From: Aurantiacibacter suaedae
Lineage (GTDB): Bacteria > Pseudomonadota > Alphaproteobacteria > Sphingomonadales > Sphingomonadaceae
Assembly: GCF_005434915.1 (NCBI RefSeq)
Contig: NZ_SKCG01000002.1
Location: 372,948-436,947 of the forward strand
Length of the DNA stretch: 64,000 nucleotides
Reading direction: 5' to 3'
Shown: positions 9,415 through 17,689 of the stretch, one piece after another
Layout: each line of letters opens with the position of its first letter
Position numbering within the stretch: the stretch's first letter is position 1
Position numbers and translations under genes: made by a program
The notes under the pieces: model-generated
The model's input: only the letters and a program-made list of their open reading frames with translations
The model's database searches: none
What the model was told of the DNA's origin: nothing

Positions 9415-10410
9415 TCAGTCGATCCGGTGCTCGCCCTTCACCCAGCGCACCGTGCCCGAGGAGGCCCGCATAACCACGCTCTCGGTGGTCATCACGCTGC
9501 CGCCAGCCGGGCGGCGCAGCGTCTTCACGCCCGCCAGGAGCGAACCTTCGGTCACGCCCGTCGCGGCAAAGATGCAGTCACCGCTGGCCAGGTCTTCCAG
9601 CTTGTAGATGCGGTCGAGGTCCTCAATGCCCCACTTGCGCGCACGGCCGCGTTCGTCGTCGTTGCGGAACAGCAGCTTGCCGTTGAACTGCCCGCCCACG
9701 CAGCGCAGCGCGGCTGCCGCCAGCACACCTTCGGGCGCCCCGCCCGAGCCCATGTACATGTCGATAGTGGTTTCCTGGTCGGTGGTGGCGATTACGCCGG
9801 CCACGTCACCATCGCCGATCAGCACCACACCGCAGCCGATCTCGCGCAGCTCGCCAATCAGCTCGGCATGGCGCGGGCGATCAAGCACGCAGACGATAAT
9901 CTCATGCGGCTGCACGCCCTTGGCGGCAGCCACCGCTTCGACATTCTCGCGCACGCTCTTTTCAAGGCTGATCACACCTTCGGGATAGCCAGGCCCCACC
10001 GCCAGCTTCTGCATATAGACGTCGGGCGCGTTGAGCAGGCCGCCCTCTTCCGCCGCCGCCAAGACCGCCAGCGAGTTCGGCCCGGCCTTGGCACAGATCG
10101 TGGTGCCCTCCAGCGGATCGAGCGCGATATCGATCTTCGGGCCCTTGCCCGGCGCGCCACCAACCTTCTCGCCAATATAGAGCATCGGCGCTTCGTCGCG
10201 CTCGCCCTCGCCAATCACCACCGTGCCGTCGATATACAAGGTGTCGAAAGCCTCGCGCATAGCTTCGACGGCGGCAGCATCGGCAGCCTTTTCGTCGCCG
10301 CGGCCAATCAGCTTGGAGGCGGCGATGGCGGCCGCCTCGGTCACGCGGACCATTTCGAGTACGAGTACCCGGTCGAGAACACTTTCGCTGGTGACGGTCT
10401 TGTCTGTCAT
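9415..10410 (-). CDS. glpX: Class II fructose-1,6-bisphosphatase
   Basis: GlpX-type FBPase (331 aa), hydrolysing fructose 1,6-bisphosphate in gluconeogenesis. Motifs: GEGERDEAPMLYIGE (about 67-81), the metal-site DPLEGTT (about 98-104), IGDGDVAG and GSGGAPEGVLAAAALRC. The ATG at 10410 (MTDKTVTSES) is chosen with GAGGGA about ten bases upstream; an in-frame ATG at 10428 would add six residues. In many alphaproteobacteria glpX directly follows hom. Here hom lies 5 kb away beyond an iron-type gene module, which suggests an insertion or rearrangement. Confidence 0.95.
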   Translation of the reverse strand: MTDKTVTSESVLDRVLVLEMVRVTEAAAIAASKLIGRGDEKAADAAAVEAMREAFDTLYIDGTVVIGEGERDEAPMLYIGEKVGGAPGKGPKIDIALDPLEGTTICAKAGPNSLAVLAAAEEGGLLNAPDVYMQKLAVGPGYPEGVISLEKSVRENVEAVAAAKGVQPHEIIVCVLDRPRHAELIGELREIGCGVVLIGDGDVAGVIATTDQETTIDMYMGSGGAPEGVLAAAALRCVGGQFNGKLLFRNDDERGRARKWGIEDLDRIYKLEDLASGDCIFAATGVTEGSLLAGVKTLRRPAGGSVMTTESVVMRASSGTVRWVKGEHRID

Positions 10411-10465
10411 ATTGGGTTCATCCCTCATGGCCTTGTTACTTATCGCTTAGGTTGGGATCGAATCT

Positions 10466-10939
10466 ATGTCGAGCCGATGCGTGGCACTATCTGCGATCTG
10501 TTTCGCAATTGCGGCAAATGCGCCGTTGCGCGCACAGGATCGCCGCTCGACAAGTGCAGCAGAGCTGGCAACCCGACAGCGCGAACAATTGCGCCAGGAT
10601 CTGGCCAGACCGGAAGAATGCCAATCCGATGCGATGCAACCCGATACCATTGTGGTGTGTGGCCCAATCGAAAGGCGGCGAGAGGAAACGCAAAAGGTAA
10701 TGTCGGTCCTGCCGGCTCCCGTCGATCCGCAGATCGATCGGCTCTACGGGCTGCGCGAACCGCCATGCTGGGTCACCGGTAACGCGACGGCCTGTATCCG
10801 GGGAGGCTGGGCGCCGCCGCCGATCCACGTGATCGACCTCGACGCCATTCCCGAAGCGCTTACCCCCGAGGAAGCCGAGCACGTCTATCGCGCACAAGAC
10901 ATGCCCGCGCCCCAACAGATGCCCGGGTCGGCGCCCTAG
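10466..10939 (+). CDS. Hypothetical exported protein
   Basis: A 157-residue protein that I do not recognise. It has a short N-terminal signal sequence (MSSRCVALSAICFAIAANA, cleavage probably near AQD at 23-25), so it is likely periplasmic. Four cysteines occur in the mature part (PEECQSD, IVVCGPIERR, EPPCWVTG, TACIRGGW), enough for two disulfides. It is divergent from glpX, and its TAG stop shares a CTAG tetranucleotide with the TAG stop of the convergent TonB receptor. Codon usage fits the surrounding genes, so I judge it real. Confidence 0.65.
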   Translation: MSSRCVALSAICFAIAANAPLRAQDRRSTSAAELATRQREQLRQDLARPEECQSDAMQPDTIVVCGPIERRREETQKVMSVLPAPVDPQIDRLYGLREPPCWVTGNATACIRGGWAPPPIHVIDLDAIPEALTPEEAEHVYRAQDMPAPQQMPGSAP

Positions 10940-13116
10940 AAATCGAGATCGAGCCGCACGGCAAAGGTCCGCGGATCGCCCAGCCGCGCAGTTTCATCGC
11001 CCGACACGGCAGAGTTGATGAAGGCATAGTACTCTTCATCGAGCGCGTTGCGCAGATAGGCGCTGACGCTGACATTTTCCCATGCATAGCCGATTCGGGC
11101 ATTCGCCAGCACGCGCTCGCAACACTCGTTGACCGCGAAGTTTTCCGCCGAATTGAAAACCGCTGACTGATAGCTCGCATCGATGCCGCCGAAGAACCCG
11201 CTGGCCGCGCGATAAGCGACGCCCAAATTGCCCGACCAGCGCGGGGCAATAGCAAACCGGTTGCCAGCGAAGTTGGGCTGGTTGCGTTCGCCTTCCGGCA
11301 GGCTCGGATCGTAATTGCCGTTGGGAAAGTCATCGAACTCGGTGAACGAATAGCCGAGGCCGCCGTAAACCTGCAGGCTGCGGGTAACATCGAAGGACAG
11401 ATCGGTTTCCACGCCATACAGCGTCGATTTGCCGGCGTTGACCGTGGTGAAGAAGGTGGAGAAGCCGGGCACTGGCTCGCTCACCTGCTGGTCTTTCCAG
11501 TCGGAGTAGAAGATGTTCGTGTTCCAGCGCAGACGCCCGTCCATCATCGTGGTTCGCGCCGCCACTTCGTAATTCCACATGTATTCGGGATCGAAGGTGT
11601 TCGCCGAGCCGTCGAGTACGCTGATCTCGGCCCCGCCCGCACGATAGGCGCGCTGGACAACGAAAGAGAGATTTGTGTCCTCGCTCGCGTTCCAGCGCAG
11701 ACCCAGCTTGGGCAGCCAGGCCTCGTACTGCGCTTCAACCGTGCTGGTCTCGGTGCCGAGCAACGGCGCGAGAAATTCAAAGCCGGGCGGCAACGGATCG
11801 ACGGCATCTGTGATTGCCGTGGCGATGTTGCGGACCTCTTCGTTGTCGTAGCGCAGGCCAAACAGCAGATCGAAGCGCTCAGACAAACGATATTCGCCGT
11901 CACCGAACAAGGCAAAGTTGGTGGTTTCGTTGGTAGCTTGCGAAGTACGGGAAAACAGGATGCTCGGCGGCAGGCCCGGATTCACGATGGTGGCGGGCAC
12001 GACAAAGCTATCGCTGACCCCATCCTCGTTGGTGAAGAAATAAAACCCGGCCACCGCCGACAGGCGATCGCCGAGATATTTGACGCGAAACTCCTCCGAC
12101 CATGCCTCGTCCGACCCGGTCCGGTCCAGCGCTGCGACGGGCGCAGGCGTGACATCGAAGTCTTCCTGGCGGACATAATCGGTGCTCTGATAGGTGGTGA
12201 TCGACTGGACTTGGACGAGCGAGGACAGGTCCCAGGTCGCCTTGACCGACTGGATGAAGCTCTCGGTGCCTTCACGGCCAGGGGTGTCGTAGGCCACCTC
12301 GCGACTTACATCTTCGGCCGCCAGCGGCACGCCGGGGTTGCCGTTGGTCGGGTCGAGGCTGTCTTCGCCGGCGAAATTCTCGGTATACGACGAGGTCGAA
12401 ATGATCGAGAGGCTGTCGGTGGGTTCGAGCAGCAGCTTGAACCGGCCGGTTTTCAATTCGGTCGCATCGGCATTTTCGTCGAGGAAGGTATTGTAGATGA
12501 ACCCGTCGCTTTCGCGGTAATTTGCCGAAGCGCGAAAGGCGATGGCATCGTCGACGAGCGGCCCGCCGACGGCGGCGGCAACCTGGCGCTGGCCGTTGTC
12601 TCCCACTTCACCGCGCAGGCGGACATCCCATTCGTAGCTGGGGTCGCGGGTGCGCAAATAGATCGCACCGGCAAGCGCATTGCGGCCGAAGTTTGTCGAC
12701 TGCGGCCCGCGATAAACCTCGACCTGGCCAAGGTCCCAGCTATCGGTCGGGCCGAAGAAGGTCGTCTGATTGCCGAGCGGGGAATCGTCGACATAGACGG
12801 TCAGCGTAGCGCCATTGCCGCCGATGCCGCGCTGGTCGATCCCGCGGATCGCGAAGCCCTGCTCGCCGAAGGCGGCGGTGACATTGGGGACGCGGGTGAT
12901 GATGTCGTAAAGATCGGTCACCGGCTCGCGCTCGATTTCCTCCGCCGTCGTCACGTCGACGCTGGCCGTCACCTGCTGCAGCGACTGATCGATCTTCTGC
13001 CCCTCGACGATAATCATGTCGCCTTTATCGCTACCATCGGCAGTTTGCGCTGCGGCGCTGCTGGCTGTGAGTGCGGCAATGACGAGCGCCGATGCACCCC
13101 CGAGTTCGATTCGCAT
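10936..13116 (-). CDS. TonB-dependent outer-membrane receptor
   Basis: A 726-residue TonB-dependent receptor. Signal peptide at about 1-23 (ending SSAAAQ); plug domain at about 40-155 with DLYDIITRVPNV, FAIRGIDQRG and VEVYRGPQSTNFGRNALAG; then a long beta-barrel ending in a C-terminal Phe (VRLDLDF), the usual outer-membrane insertion signal. The ligand cannot be read from sequence. A ferric siderophore is suggested by the divergent PepSY-protein operon and by the iron-box-like sequence 37 bases upstream. Its stop codon overlaps that of the convergent hypothetical gene. Confidence 0.93.
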   Translation of the reverse strand: MRIELGGASALVIAALTASSAAAQTADGSDKGDMIIVEGQKIDQSLQQVTASVDVTTAEEIEREPVTDLYDIITRVPNVTAAFGEQGFAIRGIDQRGIGGNGATLTVYVDDSPLGNQTTFFGPTDSWDLGQVEVYRGPQSTNFGRNALAGAIYLRTRDPSYEWDVRLRGEVGDNGQRQVAAAVGGPLVDDAIAFRASANYRESDGFIYNTFLDENADATELKTGRFKLLLEPTDSLSIISTSSYTENFAGEDSLDPTNGNPGVPLAAEDVSREVAYDTPGREGTESFIQSVKATWDLSSLVQVQSITTYQSTDYVRQEDFDVTPAPVAALDRTGSDEAWSEEFRVKYLGDRLSAVAGFYFFTNEDGVSDSFVVPATIVNPGLPPSILFSRTSQATNETTNFALFGDGEYRLSERFDLLFGLRYDNEEVRNIATAITDAVDPLPPGFEFLAPLLGTETSTVEAQYEAWLPKLGLRWNASEDTNLSFVVQRAYRAGGAEISVLDGSANTFDPEYMWNYEVAARTTMMDGRLRWNTNIFYSDWKDQQVSEPVPGFSTFFTTVNAGKSTLYGVETDLSFDVTRSLQVYGGLGYSFTEFDDFPNGNYDPSLPEGERNQPNFAGNRFAIAPRWSGNLGVAYRAASGFFGGIDASYQSAVFNSAENFAVNECCERVLANARIGYAWENVSVSAYLRNALDEEYYAFINSAVSGDETARLGDPRTFAVRLDLDF

Positions 13117-13152
13117 GAAGACTCCTTGTAGCGTGGTACCGATTCGCGGGCC

Positions 13153-13176
13153 TGCTATTGCGACTACGTATCATTT
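13153..13176. promoter_or_regulatory. Candidate iron-responsive operator between receptor and PepSY operon
   Basis: TGCTATTGCGA followed by CTACGTATCATTT lies in the 113-base divergent gap, 37 bases from the receptor ATG and 54 bases from the other gene. The same 11-base core lies upstream of the second TonB receptor (36431-36454). ATTGCGA resembles the half-site of Fur-type boxes in some alphaproteobacteria. Assigning it to Fur rather than another iron regulator is inference. Confidence 0.45.
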
Positions 13177-13229
13177 ACAAGCTTCGAGTTCGCCTCTAGA
13201 GCATTCGCTATCGACTTTCGGGGAATGAA

Positions 13230-13775
13230 ATGATGCTCGCGATCGCAGGCTTTGGGGCGCAGGTGCTCGGGATTGGAGCCTGGTCACAGGCGCAAAAATC
13301 CGGACACAGCCGCCTGCTGTTCTGGCTTGGCTTCGTGCTGCTGGTGGGTTCAGCGGGCTTGATGACGGGCCAGTTCGGCACCGCGCAGGGGCTGGCCTGG
13401 GCTTTCATCACCGCGTCGCTCGTCGCCTATGGCTTCTTCCTGCGACGGCTGGCGCAAGCCTCCCATATTGGAACGGATGGTTTTCGCCGCCAGCGCAGCA
13501 CGGCGAAGGCACACAGGGGCGGTAAGCTCGGGTTGGCGCTGCGCCTCGTGTCCGCCGGGCCGCTCTATCTTCTGGCGGCGTTGGCCGTGGGGGCTGTGGC
13601 GGCAACCAAGCTGCCATGGGACGAGGTCAACCGGCTGATGTTCGGCGGCCTGATCATTCCCGTGATCTGGGCGGTGGGCGCCCTCCATGCGACGGCCGAC
13701 CTCGCCATTGCACGCGTTATCGGCGTGCCGCTGCTCATGATCGCCCTATTCGCCGGGATCTTCATCGCACTATGA
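13230..13775 (+). CDS. Small polytopic membrane protein of the PepSY operon
   Basis: A 181-residue integral membrane protein with about six hydrophobic segments (near residues 3-20, 28-48, 52-70, 102-122, 130-150 and 155-180), split by a basic loop (FRRQRSTAKAHRGGK). I do not recognise a named family with certainty; small membrane proteins of the DUF3325/DUF3649 kind accompany PepSY proteins in siderophore-receptor operons elsewhere. GGGGAATGAA precedes an ATG-ATG pair at 13230. Its stop overlaps the start of the PepSY gene (ATGA). Probable role: helper of inner-membrane iron handling, inferred from context only. Confidence 0.7.
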   Translation: MMLAIAGFGAQVLGIGAWSQAQKSGHSRLLFWLGFVLLVGSAGLMTGQFGTAQGLAWAFITASLVAYGFFLRRLAQASHIGTDGFRRQRSTAKAHRGGKLGLALRLVSAGPLYLLAALAVGAVAATKLPWDEVNRLMFGGLIIPVIWAVGALHATADLAIARVIGVPLLMIALFAGIFIAL

Positions 13776-15298
13776 ACCAGCAGAACAAAGTTGTGGCGGC
13801 GAAAAAGTCCGCAAATGGCCGCTTCGTATCGCGGATGATCGAATCGCATTCGATCCTTGGCCTCGTCTTCGCGGCGCTGATCTATGTCGTCTCGCTGACC
13901 GGGGCGTTCACCGTGTTCGCCGACGAGATCGCAGTGTGGGAAAACAGCTCCGCACCCACAGCCGAGGCCGCCACCCCGCAGGCCTATCAGACCGCTCTCG
14001 AAGCTGCCTTTGCCAAACGCGTGCCTAATGGCCAGGTGCAGAACGTGGTTGCCTACGGTCCGAGCGAATTTGCTCCCGCCGTGATGGTCAGGCTCAATCA
14101 ACGCGACGCGGACAATCGGTTCATTACGACAGACTGGATGGCCGATCCCGCCAGCGGAGAGTTGTTGGGCGAGGCGGCATCGCCGCTTTCGCACCTGATC
14201 GAAGAACTTCACGTCGCGCTGCATTTGCCTGGCCCCTGGGGCCGCTACCTCGTCGGGCTGCTGGGGGTCTGTATGTTCAGCCTCGTGCTGTCGGGCATCC
14301 TCGCGCATCCCTCGATCGTGCGCGACGCGTTCAAGCTGCGGATCGACCGCAATCGCCGCATCGCCTGGACCGACATGCACAATCGGCTCTCGGTCTGGGG
14401 TTTGCCGTTCCATCTGGTGCTGACCTTCACCGGCGGCTTTCTCGGCCTGGCAGGCCTGATCGTCGGGGCAGTGGCGATGGTCGCCTACGATGGCGATCAG
14501 GAGCGGGCACTGGCCAGCATTCAGGGCCTGCAGCCGGTGGAAGGGCGAACCCTGGACGGCTTCCCGCCGATCGCAAAAATGGTCACCGAGGCACGTGAAC
14601 GCGGCAAACCCATCGACTTTGTGCTCGTGAACCAGCCCGCCAATGCCGGCGGCGTGACCCAGATCAGGCTCTCCGACGATGCAACGCTCGACGGACGGCG
14701 CGCCCTCATGTTCCGCAACGCGGGCGAATTCGTTGAAAGCTACGGCGGCGAAGGTGCGCCCGGCGGCATCCGCGCACTGGCCATGGTCAGCCCGCTGCAT
14801 TTCGGCACCTTCGGCGGCTATCCGGTCAAGGCGTTCTATCTCGTCATGGCGCTGGCGCTGACCTGGGTGACGAGTTCGGGCATGAAAATCTGGTTCGCCC
14901 GCCGCGAGCAGCAGGGCCGCCCGGTTCCGCGCCTGCGCGCTGCCTGGTGCGGGATGACTGCCGGGCTCACCGCCGGTCTGGCACTGGCGACGCTGACTGC
15001 CACGCTCGACTTCGGGGCCGCTGTCGTGCCCGTCTGCCTCGCGGTCTGGCTGCTGGCTTTGGGCGCATTTGTCGCCCGCCCGAAGACGGTGAAAGCGGAT
15101 TACCGGATCGTGCTCGCGCAATCTGCCATCGCGCTGATTCTGGCCTTCGCGGCCTCCGTGGCCGGGCATGGCATGGGCACCGGCATCGCGCTGGCGGTGA
15201 ACCTCTCCCTCCTGCTACTGGGCGGAGCGCTGGGCGCATTTGCCGCCCGCGATGCAACGGGCGCACGCCGCGCACACGAACGGCAGCTACCGGCATAA
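13772..15298 (+). CDS. PepSY-associated transmembrane protein (PiuB/FoxB-like)
   Basis: A 508-residue inner-membrane protein of the PepSY_TM family. The first helix at about 27-48 (GLVFAALIYVVSLTGAFTVF) is followed by a periplasmic PepSY-like part, then HVALHLPGPWGRYLVGLLG and the helix-flanking DMHNRLSVWGLPFHLV, whose histidines could bind haem. Family members such as PiuB and FoxB act with ferric-siderophore receptors, some as reductases. After the canonical core (to about residue 380) it carries four further C-terminal helices, making it longer than the partner PepSY protein at 33186. Translationally coupled (ATGA) to the gene before it. Confidence 0.85.
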   Translation: MNQQNKVVAAKKSANGRFVSRMIESHSILGLVFAALIYVVSLTGAFTVFADEIAVWENSSAPTAEAATPQAYQTALEAAFAKRVPNGQVQNVVAYGPSEFAPAVMVRLNQRDADNRFITTDWMADPASGELLGEAASPLSHLIEELHVALHLPGPWGRYLVGLLGVCMFSLVLSGILAHPSIVRDAFKLRIDRNRRIAWTDMHNRLSVWGLPFHLVLTFTGGFLGLAGLIVGAVAMVAYDGDQERALASIQGLQPVEGRTLDGFPPIAKMVTEARERGKPIDFVLVNQPANAGGVTQIRLSDDATLDGRRALMFRNAGEFVESYGGEGAPGGIRALAMVSPLHFGTFGGYPVKAFYLVMALALTWVTSSGMKIWFARREQQGRPVPRLRAAWCGMTAGLTAGLALATLTATLDFGAAVVPVCLAVWLLALGAFVARPKTVKADYRIVLAQSAIALILAFAASVAGHGMGTGIALAVNLSLLLLGGALGAFAARDATGARRAHERQLPA

Positions 15299-15300
15299 AG

Positions 15301-15331
15301 AAAGGGGCGGCCCGACGTGGCCCGCCCCTTT
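15301..15331. terminator. Terminator between convergent PepSY gene and hom
   Basis: A 10-bp perfect stem: AAAGGGGCGG at 15301-15310 pairs with CCGCCCCTTT at 15322-15331, with an 11-base loop. It begins two bases after the PepSY gene stop and lies 40 bases beyond the hom stop on the other strand. T or A flanks on both sides would let it act in both directions. Confidence 0.7.
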
Positions 15332-15370
15332 CCCATATCGCCTATATAATAAGGTATCGGTGCGCCAGCC

Positions 15371-16678
15371 TCAGTCGATCAGGCGCATCACCAGCGGCGC
15401 CTCGGTCAGCGCCGGGCTGCCCGCCAGCAGATCGAGCGCCTTTGCGACCGAACCTTCCGGCCCCTCGTGCGTAACCATGGCCACCAGTACCGGCTCGCCA
15501 TCCTCGCCCGGCTTGCCGTGCTGGATCAGGCTCTCGATCGAGACTTCGGCATCGCGCAGCGCCGCAGTGATCTCGGCCAGCACGCCGGGGCGGTCGGCCA
15601 CGGTGAAGCGGATATAGGCACGGTTGTGGCGGCCAGCGGGATCGGCCGGAGTGCTCGGCTGCAACATCGTGGCGGGCAGGCCGAGCGGCGGCGGGTTGAA
15701 GCCACGCGCGATATCGATGAGGTCGGCCACCACCGCGCTGGCGGTCGGGCCCATGCCGGCACCCGCGCCCTGAAGCAGCAGCTGGCCCACGTGATCGCCC
15801 TCGATCACCACCGCATTTGTCGGCCCCTTCGGCCCGGCCAGCGCATGATCCTTCGCGACAAGACAAGGGGCGACGCGCTGGAACAGGTGGCACCCCATCT
15901 CGTCGTAGGTGCAATCGGCAAGGCCAATCAGCCGAATCACGAAGCCGAGCTGGTCGGCTTGCGCGATATCGGCGGCGCGGATCGCGCTGATGCCCGAGCA
16001 GTCGACCGCATCGAAATCGAGCCGCGTGCCGAAAGCAAGCGAGGCAAGGATCGACAGCTTATGCGCCGCGTCCACGCCCTCGACATCAAAGGTCGGGTCA
16101 GCCTCGGCGTAACCCAGCTCCTGCGCATCCTTCAGCACGTCGCCGAAGTCGGCGCCGCTGCCCTCCATCTGCGAGAGGATATAATTGCAGGTGCCATTGA
16201 GGATGCCGTAGATGCGCTCGATCCGGTTGGCCGCCGCGCCCTCGCCCAAGCCCTTCACCGCCGGGATGCCGCCAGCCACGGCCGCCTCATAGCGCAGCGG
16301 CACGCCTGCCTGCTCCGCCGCTTCGGCCAGCTCCATCCCGTGATGCGCGATCATCGCCTTGTTGGCCGTCACCAGCCCCTTGCCGCCAGCCAGCGTCTTG
16401 CGCGCCAGCGCCAGCGCCGGACCATCCGACCCACCGACCAGCTCGACCACCACGTCAACATCGTCGCGAGTCGCAAATGCGCTCATGTCGTCTTCCCAGT
16501 CGTAGCCCGACAGGTCGACGCCGCGATCCTTGCTGCGGTCGCGCGCATTAACGGCGACGATCTCGATCGGACGCCCCGCCCGCCTAGCAATAAGATCGCC
16601 GTTCTCGGTGAGGACGCGGATAACTCCCGCGCCAACCGTACCCAGCCCTGCCAATGCGATCCGCAAGCTGTCCGCCAT
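15371..16678 (-). CDS. hom: Homoserine dehydrogenase with ACT domain
   Basis: Reduces aspartate semialdehyde to homoserine, the branch point to Thr and Met (435 aa). N-terminal Rossmann motif ALAGLGTVGAGVI (8-20), catalytic domain with GVDAAHKLSILASLAFG, and a C-terminal ACT domain (about 350-430, FTVADRPGVLAEITAAL) that in this family allows threonine feedback. Start ATG at 16678 has AGAGGG at good spacing; a longer in-frame start lacks family support. It normally neighbours glpX in related genomes, but here the two are 5 kb apart. Confidence 0.96.
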   Translation of the reverse strand: MADSLRIALAGLGTVGAGVIRVLTENGDLIARRAGRPIEIVAVNARDRSKDRGVDLSGYDWEDDMSAFATRDDVDVVVELVGGSDGPALALARKTLAGGKGLVTANKAMIAHHGMELAEAAEQAGVPLRYEAAVAGGIPAVKGLGEGAAANRIERIYGILNGTCNYILSQMEGSGADFGDVLKDAQELGYAEADPTFDVEGVDAAHKLSILASLAFGTRLDFDAVDCSGISAIRAADIAQADQLGFVIRLIGLADCTYDEMGCHLFQRVAPCLVAKDHALAGPKGPTNAVVIEGDHVGQLLLQGAGAGMGPTASAVVADLIDIARGFNPPPLGLPATMLQPSTPADPAGRHNRAYIRFTVADRPGVLAEITAALRDAEVSIESLIQHGKPGEDGEPVLVAMVTHEGPEGSVAKALDLLAGSPALTEAPLVMRLID

Positions 16679-16700
16679 GTAGTGCCCTCTTTCGAAAACC

Positions 16701-16764
16701 ATCGGCCCGGGCACCGATGCCGGGCCTTCGTCTTGATGCAGGCGCGTTAAAGCCCGGCGCGGGC
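16701..16764 (-). other. Two hairpins in the 123-base gap upstream of hom
   Basis: GGCCCGG at 16704-16710 pairs with CCGGGCC at 16720-16726 and is followed on the minus strand by GATGGTTTTCG. A second, smaller stem (GCCCG/CGGGC, 16752-16764) is followed by TTTAA. Either could terminate the lipoprotein transcript. Because hom starts only 26 bases further on, the larger one could instead be a hom leader structure. No leader peptide is obvious. Confidence 0.4.
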
Positions 16765-16801
16765 CATGGCTAGGCCCGGATCACCGCAAGTGGACCGTTT
16801 T

Positions 16802-17689
16802 TCAGCCAAGCCGCCGTTCGCACGGCCCAAGCTCACGCTTGATGAAGGCATAGTCTTCCTGCGCCTGCCGGCGCGAGGCGCGATCGGTCTGAAGATAACC
16901 CTCGGCAGGAAGCTGCTCGGGCAGTTCGCAGGCAAAGCGATACCAGGCAATCGTTTCGGGTGCGGGCGGGAGCGCGTCCTGATCGACGATCTCGCCCAAC
17001 GACACGCCCCATTGCGGCGCCATCTCGGGACGGCGCACGACGCTGACCGAAACGGGCGCCCCGGTGCTGGTCTCGATGAACATCTGCGTCTCCGATTCGC
17101 CGGCGAGATTGCCCGCAACCGAAATCACATCCTTAATGCCGGTAATCGCAGGCAACGTATCGCCTGCCGCAAGCTGGCTCAGAACCTTTTCAAGCCGCGC
17201 CTCGATCATCGGGCCTGCCGGAATCAGCGAATCGGAAGACAACAATTGCACCGAACTTGGCTGTCCGGGCACCGGGTCGGCGAAGAAAACGAACGCCTGA
17301 CGGGTGATTCGCGGCAATTCTCCGTCCATGTTTGGCATCTTATCGACAAGAAAGTTCAACGATTCGCCCAAAGGTGCGGGGGATTTCAATAATCTCTGAA
17401 TTGTCGATTCGACATACAATCTCACCTGCCCAGGCGCGAGATTGGGGGCCCGCTCGGCCGGCACAACCACTTGATCGTCAACGAAAACTACCCCGACAAT
17501 CTCGGCTTCCAGCGCATGATCGACGAGGTCGGCATAGGTTGGCGCGCGTTCTGGCGGAAGTTCGGCCGAAATGGCCTCGCCAGAGCTGCCTCGCGTGCCC
17601 GAACTCACGCACCCGGAGACCGCGAGAGCAGCCGTTAAGATCGCGCTAACCATACGAATTTTCGAGATAATCAATGGGTGGGCGGGCAT
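16802..17689 (-). CDS. Lipoprotein of unknown function
   Basis: A 295-residue protein that I do not recognise. A lipobox (LAVSGCVSS, Cys at about residue 27) shows export and lipidation. The mature part is acidic and mixed alpha/beta, with no repeats or known catalytic motif; notable pieces are GVVFVDDQVVVPAERAPN, FVFFADPVPGQPSS and a C-terminal FACELPEQLPAEGYL...PCERRLG with two cysteines. The chosen ATG at 17689 has AAAGGAAC upstream; starts at 17725 or 17746 would place extra residues before a normal signal peptide. It is monocistronic between hom and the divergent tonB operon. Confidence 0.7.
   Translation of the reverse strand: MPAHPLIISKIRMVSAILTAALAVSGCVSSGTRGSSGEAISAELPPERAPTYADLVDHALEAEIVGVVFVDDQVVVPAERAPNLAPGQVRLYVESTIQRLLKSPAPLGESLNFLVDKMPNMDGELPRITRQAFVFFADPVPGQPSSVQLLSSDSLIPAGPMIEARLEKVLSQLAAGDTLPAITGIKDVISVAGNLAGESETQMFIETSTGAPVSVSVVRRPEMAPQWGVSLGEIVDQDALPPAPETIAWYRFACELPEQLPAEGYLQTDRASRRQAQEDYAFIKRELGPCERRLG

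Noticed and set aside
13141-13200. The divergent gap as a small-RNA gene
   Set aside because: No terminator-like hairpin or independent promoter pair could be seen. A regulatory site explains the sequence more simply.
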